A stretch of 64,000 nucleotides of DNA, taken from assembly GCF_029784135.1 (NCBI RefSeq), contig NC_073746.1, positions 152,120,556 through 152,184,555 on the forward strand, given 5' to 3'. The notes under the pieces were generated by a model. That model ran no database searches and was not told the DNA's origin. It was given only the letters and a program-made list of their open reading frames with translations. A program made the position numbers and the translations under genes. Positions 46,252-56,326 of the stretch are shown piece after piece (position 1 is the first letter of the stretch; the number at the start of each line of letters is the position of its first letter). The stretch is from Toxorhynchites rutilus septentrionalis. Its lineage: Eukaryota > Arthropoda > Insecta > Diptera > Culicidae.

Positions 46252-47190
46252 TGCCGTTCTATGCATAGTTGTGCCATGTTACTTTTAGACAATTTTCACT
46301 TTTCTTCATAAAACGATGTGCCTAATCTTCCGGAAAAATACAAAAAAAGTTATTTTTTGTTCCCAGCTTTTAAAAAACAGCATCAAGCTCAATTGTCTCA
46401 TGTTGATATTCTAGGCATAACTGTCCCACCATGCATCTCTAAGCCAGGATTGATTGATTCAAGTGAGGGGATCTTTTCACAATACAGTAAAACCTGTTTT
46501 TGTGCGGTTTTTTTTTTGAATTTTTTATGTACTTTTTTTGTGCGGTTTTTTCTGTGCGATTTTTTTTGTGCGGTGTATGAAAAGAAGCATATTTGACGAA
46601 GTTATCGTTCATTTAGTTTTTTTCGATGGTTTATATGCATTTCAGTGCGAAAAAAATAAATTTGCGTCTCAATTATCCACTTCTGAAATCATTCTTCTCC
46701 TCCCATCAAATGCTCTAAGTTTTTCTAAGTTTTTGCATGAAATAATTTCTAACAGCAACACGTTTCGACATGCAACTAAAAGCAAAAAAAAAAGCCACGC
46801 GTAACCGAAAAGGCAGTGTCCTATCGCAAAGCAGGGAAACAAAAGGAAATTGAACGATTAATGACGTGGATTTGAGTTATTTTCTTGGGGGAAACTTTTT
46901 TTGTGCGGTCCCTATGTACGCACAAAAAAAGTTTTTTTTCAAAATGTGTACCGAACACGATTTTTTAAAGCTACTGGTGAAGTTTTGCACGATTTTTTTT
47001 CGACTTCTTTTGTGCGGTACCTATCCCCCGCACAAAAAAAAGGTTTGCCTGTACATTAAACAATCCTTAAAGACCCAGTGTATTTATAAACTGAAATGCT
47101 TAACCCAAGACAAATATGCTAGAAAACTTTGATTGTTTTTTTCTCAGTTGCTGATTTTGGAACATGGGACAATTATGCATAGAACGGCAG
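46252..47190. mobile_element. DNA element with CTGCCGTTCTATGCAT ends, hosting another element
   Basis: CTGCCGTTCTATGCATAGTT at the left is mirrored by the right end (CTGCCGTTCTATGCATAATT on the minus strand), about 30 bp in all. TTTG occurs just outside both ends and may be a 4-bp target duplication. Without the nested 567-bp element the body is about 370 bp and non-coding. Confidence 0.68.
46485..47051. mobile_element. Pogo-like MITE, nested
   Basis: The ends CAGTAAAACCTGTTTTTGTG and CAGGCAAACCTTTTTTTTGTG (reverse complement) are each next to TA. TTTTTGTGCGG is repeated several times in both arms, and GGTCCCTATGTACGCAC / GGTACCTATCCCCCGCAC pair near the right end. There is no open frame of note. 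It is inserted in the element at 46252-47190. Confidence 0.75.
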
Positions 47191-47568
47191 TTTGGTATAC
47201 AAAAATAACTAGAGAGCCACGAGTTGCAAACAGTTGGTTGGTTGATTCATAAAAATTCATTCAAAAAGTTGATATGAAGTTCACTAATTTCTTTTTTCAA
47301 CAATCCACATTATATTTTAAATTTTAATAAATCAGATCAAATATGTTTGTCTTTTTTCACAGCTTGAGATAGAAATTCGAAAATTTTAGTTGCTATCCAT
47401 TAGGTCGGCCATTGAACTTCAGATCAACTCACTAAAAGCATCTACTCCCCGTTGAATACGATTGAATGAACTAGAATGAACTTAGAAAACTGAATTGATT
47501 TGTTCTGAATATGAAATTGCAAACCTAAAATCGGATTCGTTTCTGAAATGAATACGGAAGATGAATAT
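47191..47568. other. No gene recognised
   Basis: AT-rich sequence up to the SINE target duplication. Confidence 0.3.
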
Positions 47569-47579
47569 ATTCGTTTACT

Positions 47580-47736
47580 TGGAGGCGATCTGGCGTAGGG
47601 GTAACATCCAAACCTCTCACGCTAAGGGTCATGAGTTCAATTCTCACTCCCGACATTCTTCCTAAAATGGGAGTAACAGTGACGAACCAGCCAAAATGTG
47701 TTGAAAGTCACTATAATAGAGAAGAACAACAACAAC
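47580..47736 (+). mobile_element. Short tRNA-derived SINE with AAC tail
   Basis: The tRNA-like head begins GGAGGCGATCTGGCGTAGGG, with box A TGGCGTAGGGGTAAC and box B GAGTTCAATTC, followed by an 80-bp body and an (AAC)n tail. It is flanked by a perfect 11-bp duplication ATTCGTTTACT (47569-47579, 47737-47747). It is a different family from the 20713 and 51823 SINEs. Confidence 0.9.
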
Positions 47737-47747
47737 ATTCGTTTACT

Positions 47748-50317
47748 ATCGGATAGCCCTTCAATATTTTTTTCAGCATCAAATGACTATAACAAATTGT
47801 TTGCATATATTGCCACTATGAAATATCAAAATTTGCAGAACAATCGGATCGTTTGAATAAACCAAACTATCCAAACACTCGATTAAGATCGATTAACAAC
47901 GTCCTCCAAATATCATCTATGCCAACCACAAAGTCCAGACGCACTGGTGAATGGTGTGTATTATCTACGCCAGTCTCCGTCGAACAAGTGCTGGGGGAAT
48001 GGTTTACGACAGATGTTGTTCGGTAATAAAATCGGTTGTAAATACCGCCCTGAAACAGCGCGAAGATCCCCCCGCAGAAGGATTCGCATCGGTTCAACAC
48101 ACAATGGTTGTTCCCTTTCACCCCAAAAGCCAATATCACAACAACAGAAGCATCATTAGCATGACAGCCAAAACAGCGTGTTACCGAAGCATCTTCGTAA
48201 CAATACCCAAACCCATCGTAGGCGATTAAGTGGTTAATCCCCGTTGTGATCCACCTCACGGGCATCGCTTCCACCGCGCGCTGCTGCTCCGTTGTGATTG
48301 ACATGATCAAAATCAATAAAAGTTCATCGTGGGCTGCCGCCGCACATCACATTCAAAAATGAGTTTCATCTTCCCTCGGCTGGCCACTCTTCCTATTTCT
48401 TTCGCACTTATCTCTCGCTCTCCGCGACAGACGGACGAAATATTATGCAAACGAATGTGAACTTTTCTCCATCGACATCGTCTCGATGCTACCACCTGCT
48501 CATCATCACCCGGGACGAGCATCAAGGTGAGAAGATAAACTTTGGAGGCACGAGGAAATACGAAGAAAGGAGAGGAAAACAGAAACATCTGATGCTGTGC
48601 GCTTATAACGATTATGTATCCGATGATATTATTTGACCTTTCGGAATGCGGACTCCGACTGTCGTTACAATTCTACCATGCCAACCCGATTCTGGGGACT
48701 CTGGGGAGGCTCAAAGGGTGCAACAGCGGAAGGGAATAATAGAACAAGACCCGAAGGGGACATACTTGGAGTCGCTGCTCCGAAAGAGGGCAAAGACGGT
48801 GACGACGACCTGTTCTACGGGTTAGTACCGCTCTGGGTCCAGGCGAATGCTGCGCCTCGGAGAATGGGAGGATCGCGTGGGGATCTCGATGAACGAAGCT
48901 AACATAATAAACAGCACATTAACAGAGAGTGACTTTTCTGTATCACCCGTGCAGCCTCCGAGAGTCCCAGGGGTCGAGTTTGAGGAGCATTATCTGGTTC
49001 TCCACTTTTATTTCCACTTTAATTCTTCGAGTTCTTCTCCAACCGTTGTTTGCTGTTTTTTTTTTGTTTTTCTTGCAGCGCATAGTTCTGGGTTTTCTAT
49101 AAAGATTTTTTTTCTGCTGTGCTATCCCTTCCCACCTAGGAGGCTAGATTCTGTCCGATAGGTTTCCCACGCGCGTTCCTGGGTTCATTTGGGGTTTTGT
49201 GGTCTCTGCTTCTTGTTGCAGCGCGGGGGACAAGGGGACAAGATTCTTGTCTACCTCCGAAGCGAAATGGATCTTTTCCCGTCATTCACGTGGAAGGTTG
49301 TTTTTTTTGCTGCGCTTGCTCCTGCGGTCGAAGATCGGTGCGAAAGTTGTCGCGATCCGGTCACTGCTCGGAGCTCGGAAGGTGCGGAAACAAAATGCGG
49401 TTTTTCGCGGAGCGGAAAACTCACGTAACGGCCAGCAAAGAAAAAAAGCAACATACTCCGCAATCAACGCCTCGTGTAGTCCCCGCGTTCACGGAGCACT
49501 GGCAACAACTTAATACTGCAATCGCCAAGCGCAGTCGAAAAGTGTTTCCTGGACCAACGCAAAAAGATCAAACAGTTTGGCATGGATCCATATGGTTATT
49601 GGGAGGGCGAGAGGGCAAAAGCAAATGCTGTGAGTGCTAGCAAATGGTTCGAGCAAAGAGCTGGTGTGATGTTTCCCATTGCTGTTGAGATTGAATTTCA
49701 CGATAATGCTAATTTTATTTAATACATACCATTTGGCGTTTTTCCGCCCTTTCGGCACAGTGAATGAAATTGCAAATGCAAATGTTCCGAATTCTGTTCA
49801 TTCACTAGAATAGAAATCTGTTTTCAAGGATGTTGTTGTTATGCAAAACAACGCATCAATTAATCGAATCGGTTATGATGTTATGCCGAATTAACAGTTA
49901 TGATTATTTTTGCTGTGAACGGATTCTGACGATTTGTTTACCAATCAAATGAGGAATTCCCTAAGATTTGTTTGTTATGCTATACATCACATTTTCCTAT
50001 GAAATGAAATGGATGAAAATTGGAAGAATTCCCATTTTCCCATGCATTTATTCTAAAGATTTGTGTGCTCACCTACCCGTGATGTCAAAAACGAGCAGCT
50101 AATGTAGCGCCGATGCACGGTCGCTTGGGATGCAAATGCCAGTGAATTATTAACACAATCCAGAGCGTAAAAGCAGATCATGGGTCAGACACCGTCAAAA
50201 AAGCATCAAGCCCGAAGCCGGTCGTCGGAAAACCCCTTTAAATTTTAAATGAAAGGGGATTAACCCTTTAATGTTTGTCCCGTTTCGCGTCTCTTGTTAA
50301 AGAGTTAATTTGAAAAT
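47748..50317. other. GC-richer unique region, no gene proven
   Basis: 47860-49760 is free of recognisable repeats and richer in CpG than the rest. It contains a plausible splice donor context GAGCATCAAG/GTGAGAAG at about 48530 (plus strand) but no recognised protein. Open frames on both strands (for example 49197-49640) are not protein-like. It could contain 5' UTR exons, a promoter or enhancers of the neighbouring gene. 49760-50317 turns AT-rich again. Confidence 0.4.
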
Positions 50318-51176
50318 TTTGCTATACAAATGAAGTAAAAATTTCTGGATAACTCAAGAACTAATCAAGTAAATGAAACCAAATTTGGCATGTGGAGGAT
50401 TTAGAGGGCAATAATTGTTTCTATGGTGGTTTGACAATCCTTCCCTCTCTCTAAAGGGGAAAGGGACTGAATAACTCGAGAACTAATCGAGCAAACGGAA
50501 TCAAACTTGTCATATAGAGGTTTTAGGGATCGATAAACGTTTCTATGGTGGTTCGACACTCCTCTCCCCTTTCTATGGGGGGCTGTCATACAAATAAACA
50601 TAAACTTCTGCATAGCTCGAAAACTAATCAAGCAAATGGAACCAAATTTGGGATGTGAGCGTTTTCGGGTACGAGAAATGTTTCTATGATGGTATGACAC
50701 CCGTCTCTCCCCTGGAATGGAGAGGGGTCCAATAAAAATATTACATATATTTCAACCAAACATGACAATTGAAAATTTTCGAAAGGAAAATGGGAAAATT
50801 CGGAAGATTAAATTCCCATATGTTCTACAATTACATAGTGACGAGCGTTGTTGTCCATTTGAGTTTGTTTGATGTCTATCATATTTTCTGTATCAAACAT
50901 TTATTCCATATAACGGAGAAACATGTTATTTGCAAGTGGCTGAAAAATATTGCATTCTGTCTGAAAATAAGCTGATATTATAATAACGAGTTTTGGTAGA
51001 AGTACTAGGATTTTTATAGTAAAAGTTAATTTCAAAGAGTCGATTAGAAAATCAATCTATTAACAGTTCTGCGATTGGATCCATGAACGTGCGCTTGGCA
51101 AGAAAACGTGAATGTTTGAAGGTATTGATAGCAAAAAATAAATTTTGGGCGGGACGAAGTTTGCCGGGTCAGCTAG
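50318..51176 (+). mobile_element. 5'-truncated Helitron
   Basis: Its 3' end GACGAAGTTTGCCGGGTCAG-CTAG/T matches the Helitron at 61512-63470. The preceding 400 bp (CATATGTTCTACAATTACAT, ACATTTATTCCATATAACGG, AGAAGTACTAGGATTTTTAT) are collinear with 62990-63470. At the left it has three units of the same minisatellite (ACTAATCAAGCAAATGGAAC words). No TC-type 5' end was found, so it is truncated. Confidence 0.8.
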
Positions 51177-51354
51177 TATAATATACAAATACAGCCATTC
51201 CACGGCAAACCGATACAGGGATTCTCAAATTTTCGTGAAAAAGGTAATTTTGTTCTTTATCGCAAAATATTTGACCCGTATTATTTATTTTTTTCATTGA
51301 GGTGATCATTTCTATTTTAGGGTGGTCCGAAAATCATTTTTTCCCCTTTTTTCA

Positions 51355-52340
51355 AAGATTTATAACATTCGAAATACTGGAATGATTCAAAAGTCCCATA
51401 TATCAAATTAAAGCTAATTAGATGGTATATTTTTGAAGAATACTATAGTTGCAGAAACTTTGAATTTTGTTTCCCTTATTATTGATTGTAATTGTTTTTC
51501 ATAGTTTTCATGGTCTCGGGACCAAGGGCGCTATATATTTGTTTATATTTTTCCTTGAAAACTAGTTTTTTTACCTAACATATTAAAAAATCAGAGAGAT
51601 GTTTTTTTCGTATTTAAGTTGTGATTTTTAAAGTTAACCGATGGCCCGATGGACCGTTCGGATTATTGACACATTAAATTGAAGCCAATAAGCTCTTTTT
51701 TTTAAAAAAAACATAACGCTTGCAAATAAATTGGATTTTTCATGTTCCTATTTTCTGTCCCTTAAGATATCGCAACCAAAACATTCAAACTTTTAAAAAT
51801 CATGACTCAAAAACGAAACTGACGGCGCCAGTGGTTGTATGGTTAGCGTAACAGCCTCACAATCCGATCGGCCTGGGTTCAATCCCAGCTGGCGTCGTTG
51901 GGATTTTCTGAGGCGAAAAATCTCTGGTTACGTCTTCCTTCGGAGCGGAAGTAAAAGAAGTTGGCCCGGCTCATGAGTTGTTGAGTCTGATAGGTAGGAA
52001 CAGGTGGAGTCGCCTCCCTGATGTCGGTGATTGGCACTTAAGTGGCGGAAATAGGCCGACGAAAAATAAGCGAAGATAAAAAAAAAAAAAAAAAAACGAA
52101 ACTGATTTTTGGATATGTTATGTAAAAGGAACCTCAGCTTTCAAGAAAAAATATAAAAAAATATGGCGCCCATTGTCCCGAGACCATGTAAACTATAAAA
52201 AACAAATAAAATCAATAATTATGAAAACAAAGTCCATTTTGGCAAGTGTAATATGTTTTCAAAGAAGACTAGTTAATTGCCTTTAATTTGATTTGTCGAT
52301 CACTTGAATCGGTCCAGCAGTTCGAAAGTTATAAATTTAT
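51355..52340. repeat. Internal palindrome of the Mutator-like element, SINE at its apex
   Basis: CATGGTCTCGGGACCAAGGG at 51509-51528 is mirrored by CCCATTGTCCCGAGACCATG at 52169-52188. ATATCAAATTAAAGC-AATTA at 51401 is mirrored near 52275-52295. The two arms face each other around the SINE at 51823-52091, so the SINE entered the centre of a pre-existing hairpin. Confidence 0.72.
51823..52091 (+). mobile_element. tRNA-derived SINE with poly-A tail
   Basis: The head begins CGGCGCCAGTGGTTGTATGG, with box A TGGTTGTATGGTTAGCG and box B GGTTCAATCCC; CCAGCTGGCG closes the tRNA-like part. The body contains TCGGAGCGGAAGTAAAAGAA and ends in a run of A. It is flanked by a 14-bp duplication AAAAACGAAACTGA (51809-51822, 52092-52105). 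It may be a Feilai-like mosquito SINE; the name is tentative. Confidence 0.92.
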
Positions 52341-52487
52341 GAAAAAGGTTAATTTTAAAAAAAGTCACAGTTGTGCCAGAGACACGACTGCATGGTTGAC
52401 GTAGGATTCCGTTAGGGTATCTGATGCGCGCTGATTTTGGATATGTATGAAAAGTTTCATCTTTAAACTCTTTGATAATGATTTGGT

Positions 52488-52503
52488 GGTCCTGAAAAGG
52501 GCC
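52488..52503 (-). other. Histone-mRNA-type 3' stem-loop
   Basis: The minus strand reads GGCCCTTTTCAGGACC, fitting the histone stem-loop consensus GGYYYU-UHUH-ARRRCC at every position (one G-U-type wobble in the stem). It is preceded by ACAAAAC and followed by ACCA. About 15 bases downstream is the purine-rich AAAGAGTTTAAAGATGAAAC, like a U7-binding histone downstream element. No histone coding sequence was found upstream on that strand. It lies inside the Mutator-like element. Confidence 0.6.
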
Positions 52504-53819
52504 GTTTTGTTCGGTTGTTGGGTATTATTTGTTCACTCCATCAGTGTTTACAACCGAGTGATGATGACATTTTAAACTTTGACCCTGGACGAGTTGGCTC
52601 CTGTGTTCTGTATGGATGAAATAAAAAAAATCTCACCAGAGCAATATAAGATAATTATCATTATCGAACACAATTATCAATTCTTCTCACTGGAAAAAAA
52701 TATTTTACTTTATTATAGAGAACATGTTTGAAATGGAAAAATTAATTTTCATTTATTATTTCTACTTTCTGAGCGTTTATTCAACCCATTTCCATTTTCG
52801 CTTCAAACCCAACGTAACACGATGCTATCAATCAATGCCTCAATGCCAATTTTAATTGAACTAACAGGACCTAATACGATATGTAGAGCATATGGGAAAT
52901 CACTTTTTCGAATATTCCTTCACTTTTCTAATTTTTCTCGTCTCATGAACTTTCCTTGGGTGAAAATGAACACAACAAAACAGACAGCTTAAACCGAAAT
53001 AAATCGTTTCATATTTTAAGTCATTTCAAGTCATTTTAATTTTTTTTAATATACAATTTTACACTTACACTCGTGCTAAATGTTTCACAATGCATGATCG
53101 GTCATTGATATGAAATTTCACGAAGCAACCAACATTAAAGATCCAAATTTAAATTTTATTTGATAGAACTAATCGTATCACTCACCTTACTTGCAATATA
53201 AAAATTCCCCCGACTTGCATATATTTGCAATGCCAAGGAAGTTTTAAAATCTCTGTTGGGGAACAGATTTCGGCGAGAACAAAAGCTCCCAGACTTTCAT
53301 GTATTTGCAATGCCGTTTCATGCTGCTGTTTCATAAAATATATAATTTTATTCATTTCCACTGTAATGACTTGTTATGGAGTGCCCTAAATGATTGATTC
53401 AAAACTCTCGTAAATCTATCAGAAAATAACTGACCAATAATTGTTAGTACGTAAGCCGCCGCTTATGTCATCAATTTCGACCAATCTGAACTGGTTATTT
53501 TCGTTAGGATATGGGTTGAGATTTTTCAAATTGTTAAATTGTTATGGAGTGCCGAACCGATTGGCGCAAAAATCTCATCAATCCATCATGACTAAGCAAT
53601 AAGCCACATTTTTCACGATGTGATCGATTTTCGTTTTTCAATTTGTACCCCCAATATATTCCCGAAAAACTAGAAAAATGTAATCCTACGTCAAAAAGTG
53701 GAAAAAATACGGGTCTAATGTTTTGGGATAAAGAACAAAATTACCCCTTTTCACGAAAATCTGAGAACCACTATATCGGTTTGGCATAGAATGGCTAAAT
53801 ATACAAAGTCGCTAAATAT

Positions 53820-54909
53820 TAGAGATGGGCAAACCGTTCACGAACGGTACAAAAGAACTAGTTCGCCGAAAAGAGTGAACGAACGGTCCTTCTTTTTCAA
53901 AGAACGGTAGTTCTTCCCACGAATCGATTGCGAGCGAACGGTTTGTGAACGAACACATTCCGAAAGAACGATTTGCGAGTGAACTGTTTGAGAGTGAACT
54001 GTTTGTGAACGAACTGATCCAGAACGAACGGTTTGCGAGTGAACTGTTTGGGAACGAACTATTTGAGAACGAAGTGTTTGCGAACGAACGAGTGCAACTG
54101 AACTGATTTGTGCTGAACGGAATGGATAAATATAACGAGAACGCTTGTAAAAAGAATAAAACGATAATGTCCTTTATGAGCAAAATGCATGTAACGTAGG
54201 GTTCATTTCGTTAATGTATACTCAATTTTGGGTTAAAAATTAAATTAGATTTTCGTATTTTTAAAGGCAAAATTATATATTTTCAATTTCATGTATTCTT
54301 TCAATTTCGCGTAACATTCATATATTTCCTGAAGATCAGAAAACATTTTGGGAGAAGCTGGGGCGATTCATGAATTTGGTAAACATAAAATCTTATAGTG
54401 AGGGCAAGTTGAGAAAAAAGTTTTTTTTGTTGCTTTCAATCCATTGTTTGGCATATTGCGTGTACGTGTTATCGTGATTGTTTGTATGATTGATTGTTAG
54501 TGAAAATCGCTGCTGATTTTTTTTTTCTGGATGAACATTATGAAATATGATCTCACATTGAACCTGCGTGTTGTTCAAACAGAAAATATGAAAAATATTC
54601 TGTGCGCATCAAAATATTACATATAGTTTTGTCGGCCGATAAACATATTTTCACATACAGTTTGTGAAAGAAGAAGCAGTTTATCTTTACTCACCAAATT
54701 TCAAAAATATAAATCTCATACGTACACTATGCAATCAAACAATATCAATCAATAGCTATCTATTGATGTTGGGTTCCAGCTAACATTCTATGTTGTTCTT
54801 AATACCACTGAATGAAAGAGCGAAAGAATGGTTCAAAAGAACTGATTCACTTAGATTAACGGTTAGTGACTAAACCGTTCATCAAAGTGAACTGTTTTGC
54901 CCATCTCTA
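53820..54909 (+). mobile_element. hAT-like non-autonomous element, left copy
   Basis: The ends TAGAGATGGGCAAACCGTTC and (reverse complement) TAGAGATGGGCAAAACAGTT are flanked by 8-bp repeats CTAAATAT/CTAAATTT (53812-53819, 54910-54917; 7 of 8). The left part (53920-54120) is a minisatellite of GAACGAACTGTTTG-type words. There is no transposase. The same element occurs in reverse orientation at 55858-58475, on the other side of the U1 genes. Confidence 0.82.
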
Positions 54910-55088
54910 CTAAATTTATATCAAACGTACTTCCGTAAGAGCCATACAGCTACTGATTTTTCCATAGATCTGACATCTATGGCACTCACCAAAAAAAAAG
55001 TGCAATCATGGTCCAAAGGGACGAAAAAAAAATCAAATGAGGATGGTATTCAATGAACAATTTTCCACAATAGATTTTAAAATTGTGT

Positions 55089-55118
55089 GCAAAAGTACCC
55101 TTTTCCCAAGTGATTGAA
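55089..55118 (-). terminator. Probable 3' box of the minus U1 gene
   Basis: The minus strand reads TTCAATCACTTGGGAAAAGG immediately after the RNA end, matching the plus copy. It is kept although the RNA itself carries an Sm-site change. Confidence 0.55.
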
Positions 55119-55283
55119 TCGGGATGTGCGCGAACGCACTTCCCGGCTACCAATAATTTCACACACGAGCTATCCACATGAGGGATAATCGCAGGGGTCA
55201 ACCCAACCGTAAGTGCAATGGAAGAGTCTCACCCTGGGGGAACCGCCTTGATGATCACGGTAACCCCTGTGCCAGGTAAGTAT
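55119..55283 (-). ncRNA. U1: U1 snRNA gene, minus-strand copy with altered Sm site
   Basis: This is 165 nt, reading ATACTTACCTGGCACAGGGG at the 5' end, which pairs with 5' splice sites in the spliceosome. Stem-loop I has GATCATCAAGG (U1-70K loop), and stem-loop II has ATTGCACTTACGG (U1A loop). The 3' stem-loop is CGGGAAGTGCGTTCGCGCAC-ATCCCGA. It differs from the plus copy at four positions. One changes the Sm-binding site from AATTTTTGG to AATTATTGG; another lies in loop II (TTACGG for TTTCGG). The Sm change could weaken Sm-ring assembly, making this a variant or an incipient pseudogene. The promoter block and 3' flank are conserved. Confidence 0.95.
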
Positions 55284-55322
55284 GCTTTTTCGTGGTGTCA
55301 GCATCTGAGGGCTTCTTAAGTA

Positions 55323-55341
55323 GAAATGTTTCTCTACCGAT
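55323..55341 (-). promoter_or_regulatory. PSEA-like promoter element of the minus U1 gene
   Basis: The minus strand reads ATCGGTAGAGAAACATTTC at -58 to -40 relative to the U1 start at 55283. The same block with two changes lies at exactly the same distance upstream of the plus copy. This is the expected place of the insect snRNA proximal sequence element (SNAPc site). GAAGCCCTCAGATGC follows nearer the start in both genes and may be PSEB. Confidence 0.8.
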
Positions 55342-55483
55342 CGATGCTATTGAATTGCAATGCTTATAATAATAAGCATATTCAATAAGAACAAGCATAT
55401 TTTCCAATAAGAATAAGGATACTTTTCCATCAGTTGTTTATCCTTCAAGAGCATATCAACTCAAATAGGATATTCTTACATAA

Positions 55484-55502
55484 ATCGCTAGAGAATCATT
55501 TC
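55484..55502 (+). promoter_or_regulatory. PSEA-like promoter element of the plus U1 gene
   Basis: ATCGCTAGAGAATCATTTC lies at -58 to -40 relative to the U1 start at 55542. GAGAAGCCCTCAGATGC at 55508-55524 is the second conserved block. Conservation between the two divergent promoters, while the rest of the spacer differs, supports function. Confidence 0.8.
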
Positions 55503-55541
55503 CTTTTGAGAAGCCCTCAGATGCCGATACAATCAAAAAGC

Positions 55542-55706
55542 ATACTTACCTGGCACAGGGGTTACCGTGATCATCAAGGCGGTTCCCCCAGGGCGAGACT
55601 CTTCCATTGCACTTTCGGTTGGGTTGACCCCTGCGATTATCCCTCATGTGGATAACTCGTGTGTGAAATTTTTGGTAGCCGGGAAGTGCGTTCGCGCACA
55701 TCCCGA
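55542..55706 (+). ncRNA. U1: U1 snRNA gene, plus-strand copy, canonical Sm site
   Basis: This is 165 nt, close to the usual 164. The 5' end ATACTTACCTGG is canonical. Loop I is GATCATCAAGG, loop II is ATTGCACTTTCGG, the Sm site is AATTTTTGG, and the 3' stem-loop is GGAAGTGCGTTCGCGCACATC. All parts of U1 are present and paired. RNA polymerase II transcription from an snRNA promoter is expected, ending at the 3' box after TTCAATCACTTGAAAAAAAG. This copy looks functional. Confidence 0.97.
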
Positions 55707-55736
55707 TTCAATCACTTGAAAAAAAGAAACTTTTAC
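55707..55736 (+). terminator. Probable 3' box of the plus U1 gene
   Basis: TTCAATCACTTGAAAAAAAG directly follows the RNA end. The minus gene has TTCAATCACTTGGGAAAAGG at the same place. Conservation of 12 identical bases followed by a purine-rich run fits the snRNA 3' processing signal. Confidence 0.6.
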
Positions 55737-55899
55737 CCATAATTTTAGAAGCTATTGTGCAAAATGGTGAATCGAGCCTTTGAATCTGTCGTTTGTTGAT
55801 TGATTTATGTAGTGTGAACCTTTCTGGACTCACTAATCATTTGGTTTAGATGAAGACTAGAGATGGGCAAAACAGTTCACTTTGATGAACGGTTCAGTC

Positions 55900-56326
55900 T
55901 AGTGATCCCTGATTTTTGAAATTAATCGCTCATCAGCTAATCGAATACTTTTCAGCAGTTTGTTATTCGACACTGAGAGAAATAACTAGTTAGACTAATA
56001 TTTCTCATTTGCTAGTAAGCCATCTGGAATCAAAAAAGTGTTCATTCAACATGAAAATCAATTATTATCTTTTACCCTCCCCTAAACTTGTAAAAGAAGC
56101 TCAAAGCCACCAACGCGGTATTCAATCATGTCAAAGCTAATGATTGAATTTCAGAATAAAACTGCAGTAGCCGTACGTTTTTTTTCTCTAGTTTTGAATC
56201 GATTAATCGTCGTAAATTATTCGTTCGCTTCGATTATTGGTTGCGCAGTATTCGTTCGATTAATAATCGATTTCTGTAGGAAGTATTCGATAATTCGATT
56301 AATCGAACGATTATCGGGGATCACTA
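55900..56326. mobile_element. 427-bp hAT-like MITE with perfect 8-bp duplication
   Basis: The ends TAGTGATCCCTGAT and TAGTGATCCCCGAT (reverse complement) are flanked by the perfect repeat GTTCAGTC (55892-55899, 56327-56334). Many ATTAATCG/CGATTAAT words are clustered near both ends, especially 56195-56310. It has no coding capacity. The perfect duplication suggests a fairly recent insertion. Confidence 0.87.

Larger units (their letters stand above)
51190..53798. mobile_element. Mutator-like non-autonomous element with about 100-bp terminal repeats
   Basis: Left TACAGCCATTCCACGGCAAA and the reverse-complemented right TTAGCCATTCTATGCCAAAC begin inverted repeats of about 95-100 bp that share CGATA-AG-G-TTCTCA and TTTTCGTGAAAA--GGTAATTTTG. 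A perfect 9-bp duplication ATATACAAA (51181-51189, 53799-53807) flanks it. Long terminal repeats plus a 9-bp duplication fit Mutator-like elements. No transposase is present. It contains a SINE, an internal palindrome and a histone-type stem-loop. Confidence 0.78.

Noticed and set aside
48445..48636. Possible plus-strand exon MQTNVNFSPSTSSRCYHLLI with GTGAGA donor
   Set aside because: The donor is plausible, but no acceptor partner, domain or continuation supports it.
49197..49640. 147-codon open frame in the GC-richer region
   Set aside because: Three overlapping frames are open at once, the composition is not protein-like, and no homologous domain is visible.
53812..54183. Open frames rich in NSSFSNSSL or SQTVRSQTV (also 56904-57272)
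   Set aside because: They are translations of the GAACGAACT minisatellite in the hAT-like elements.
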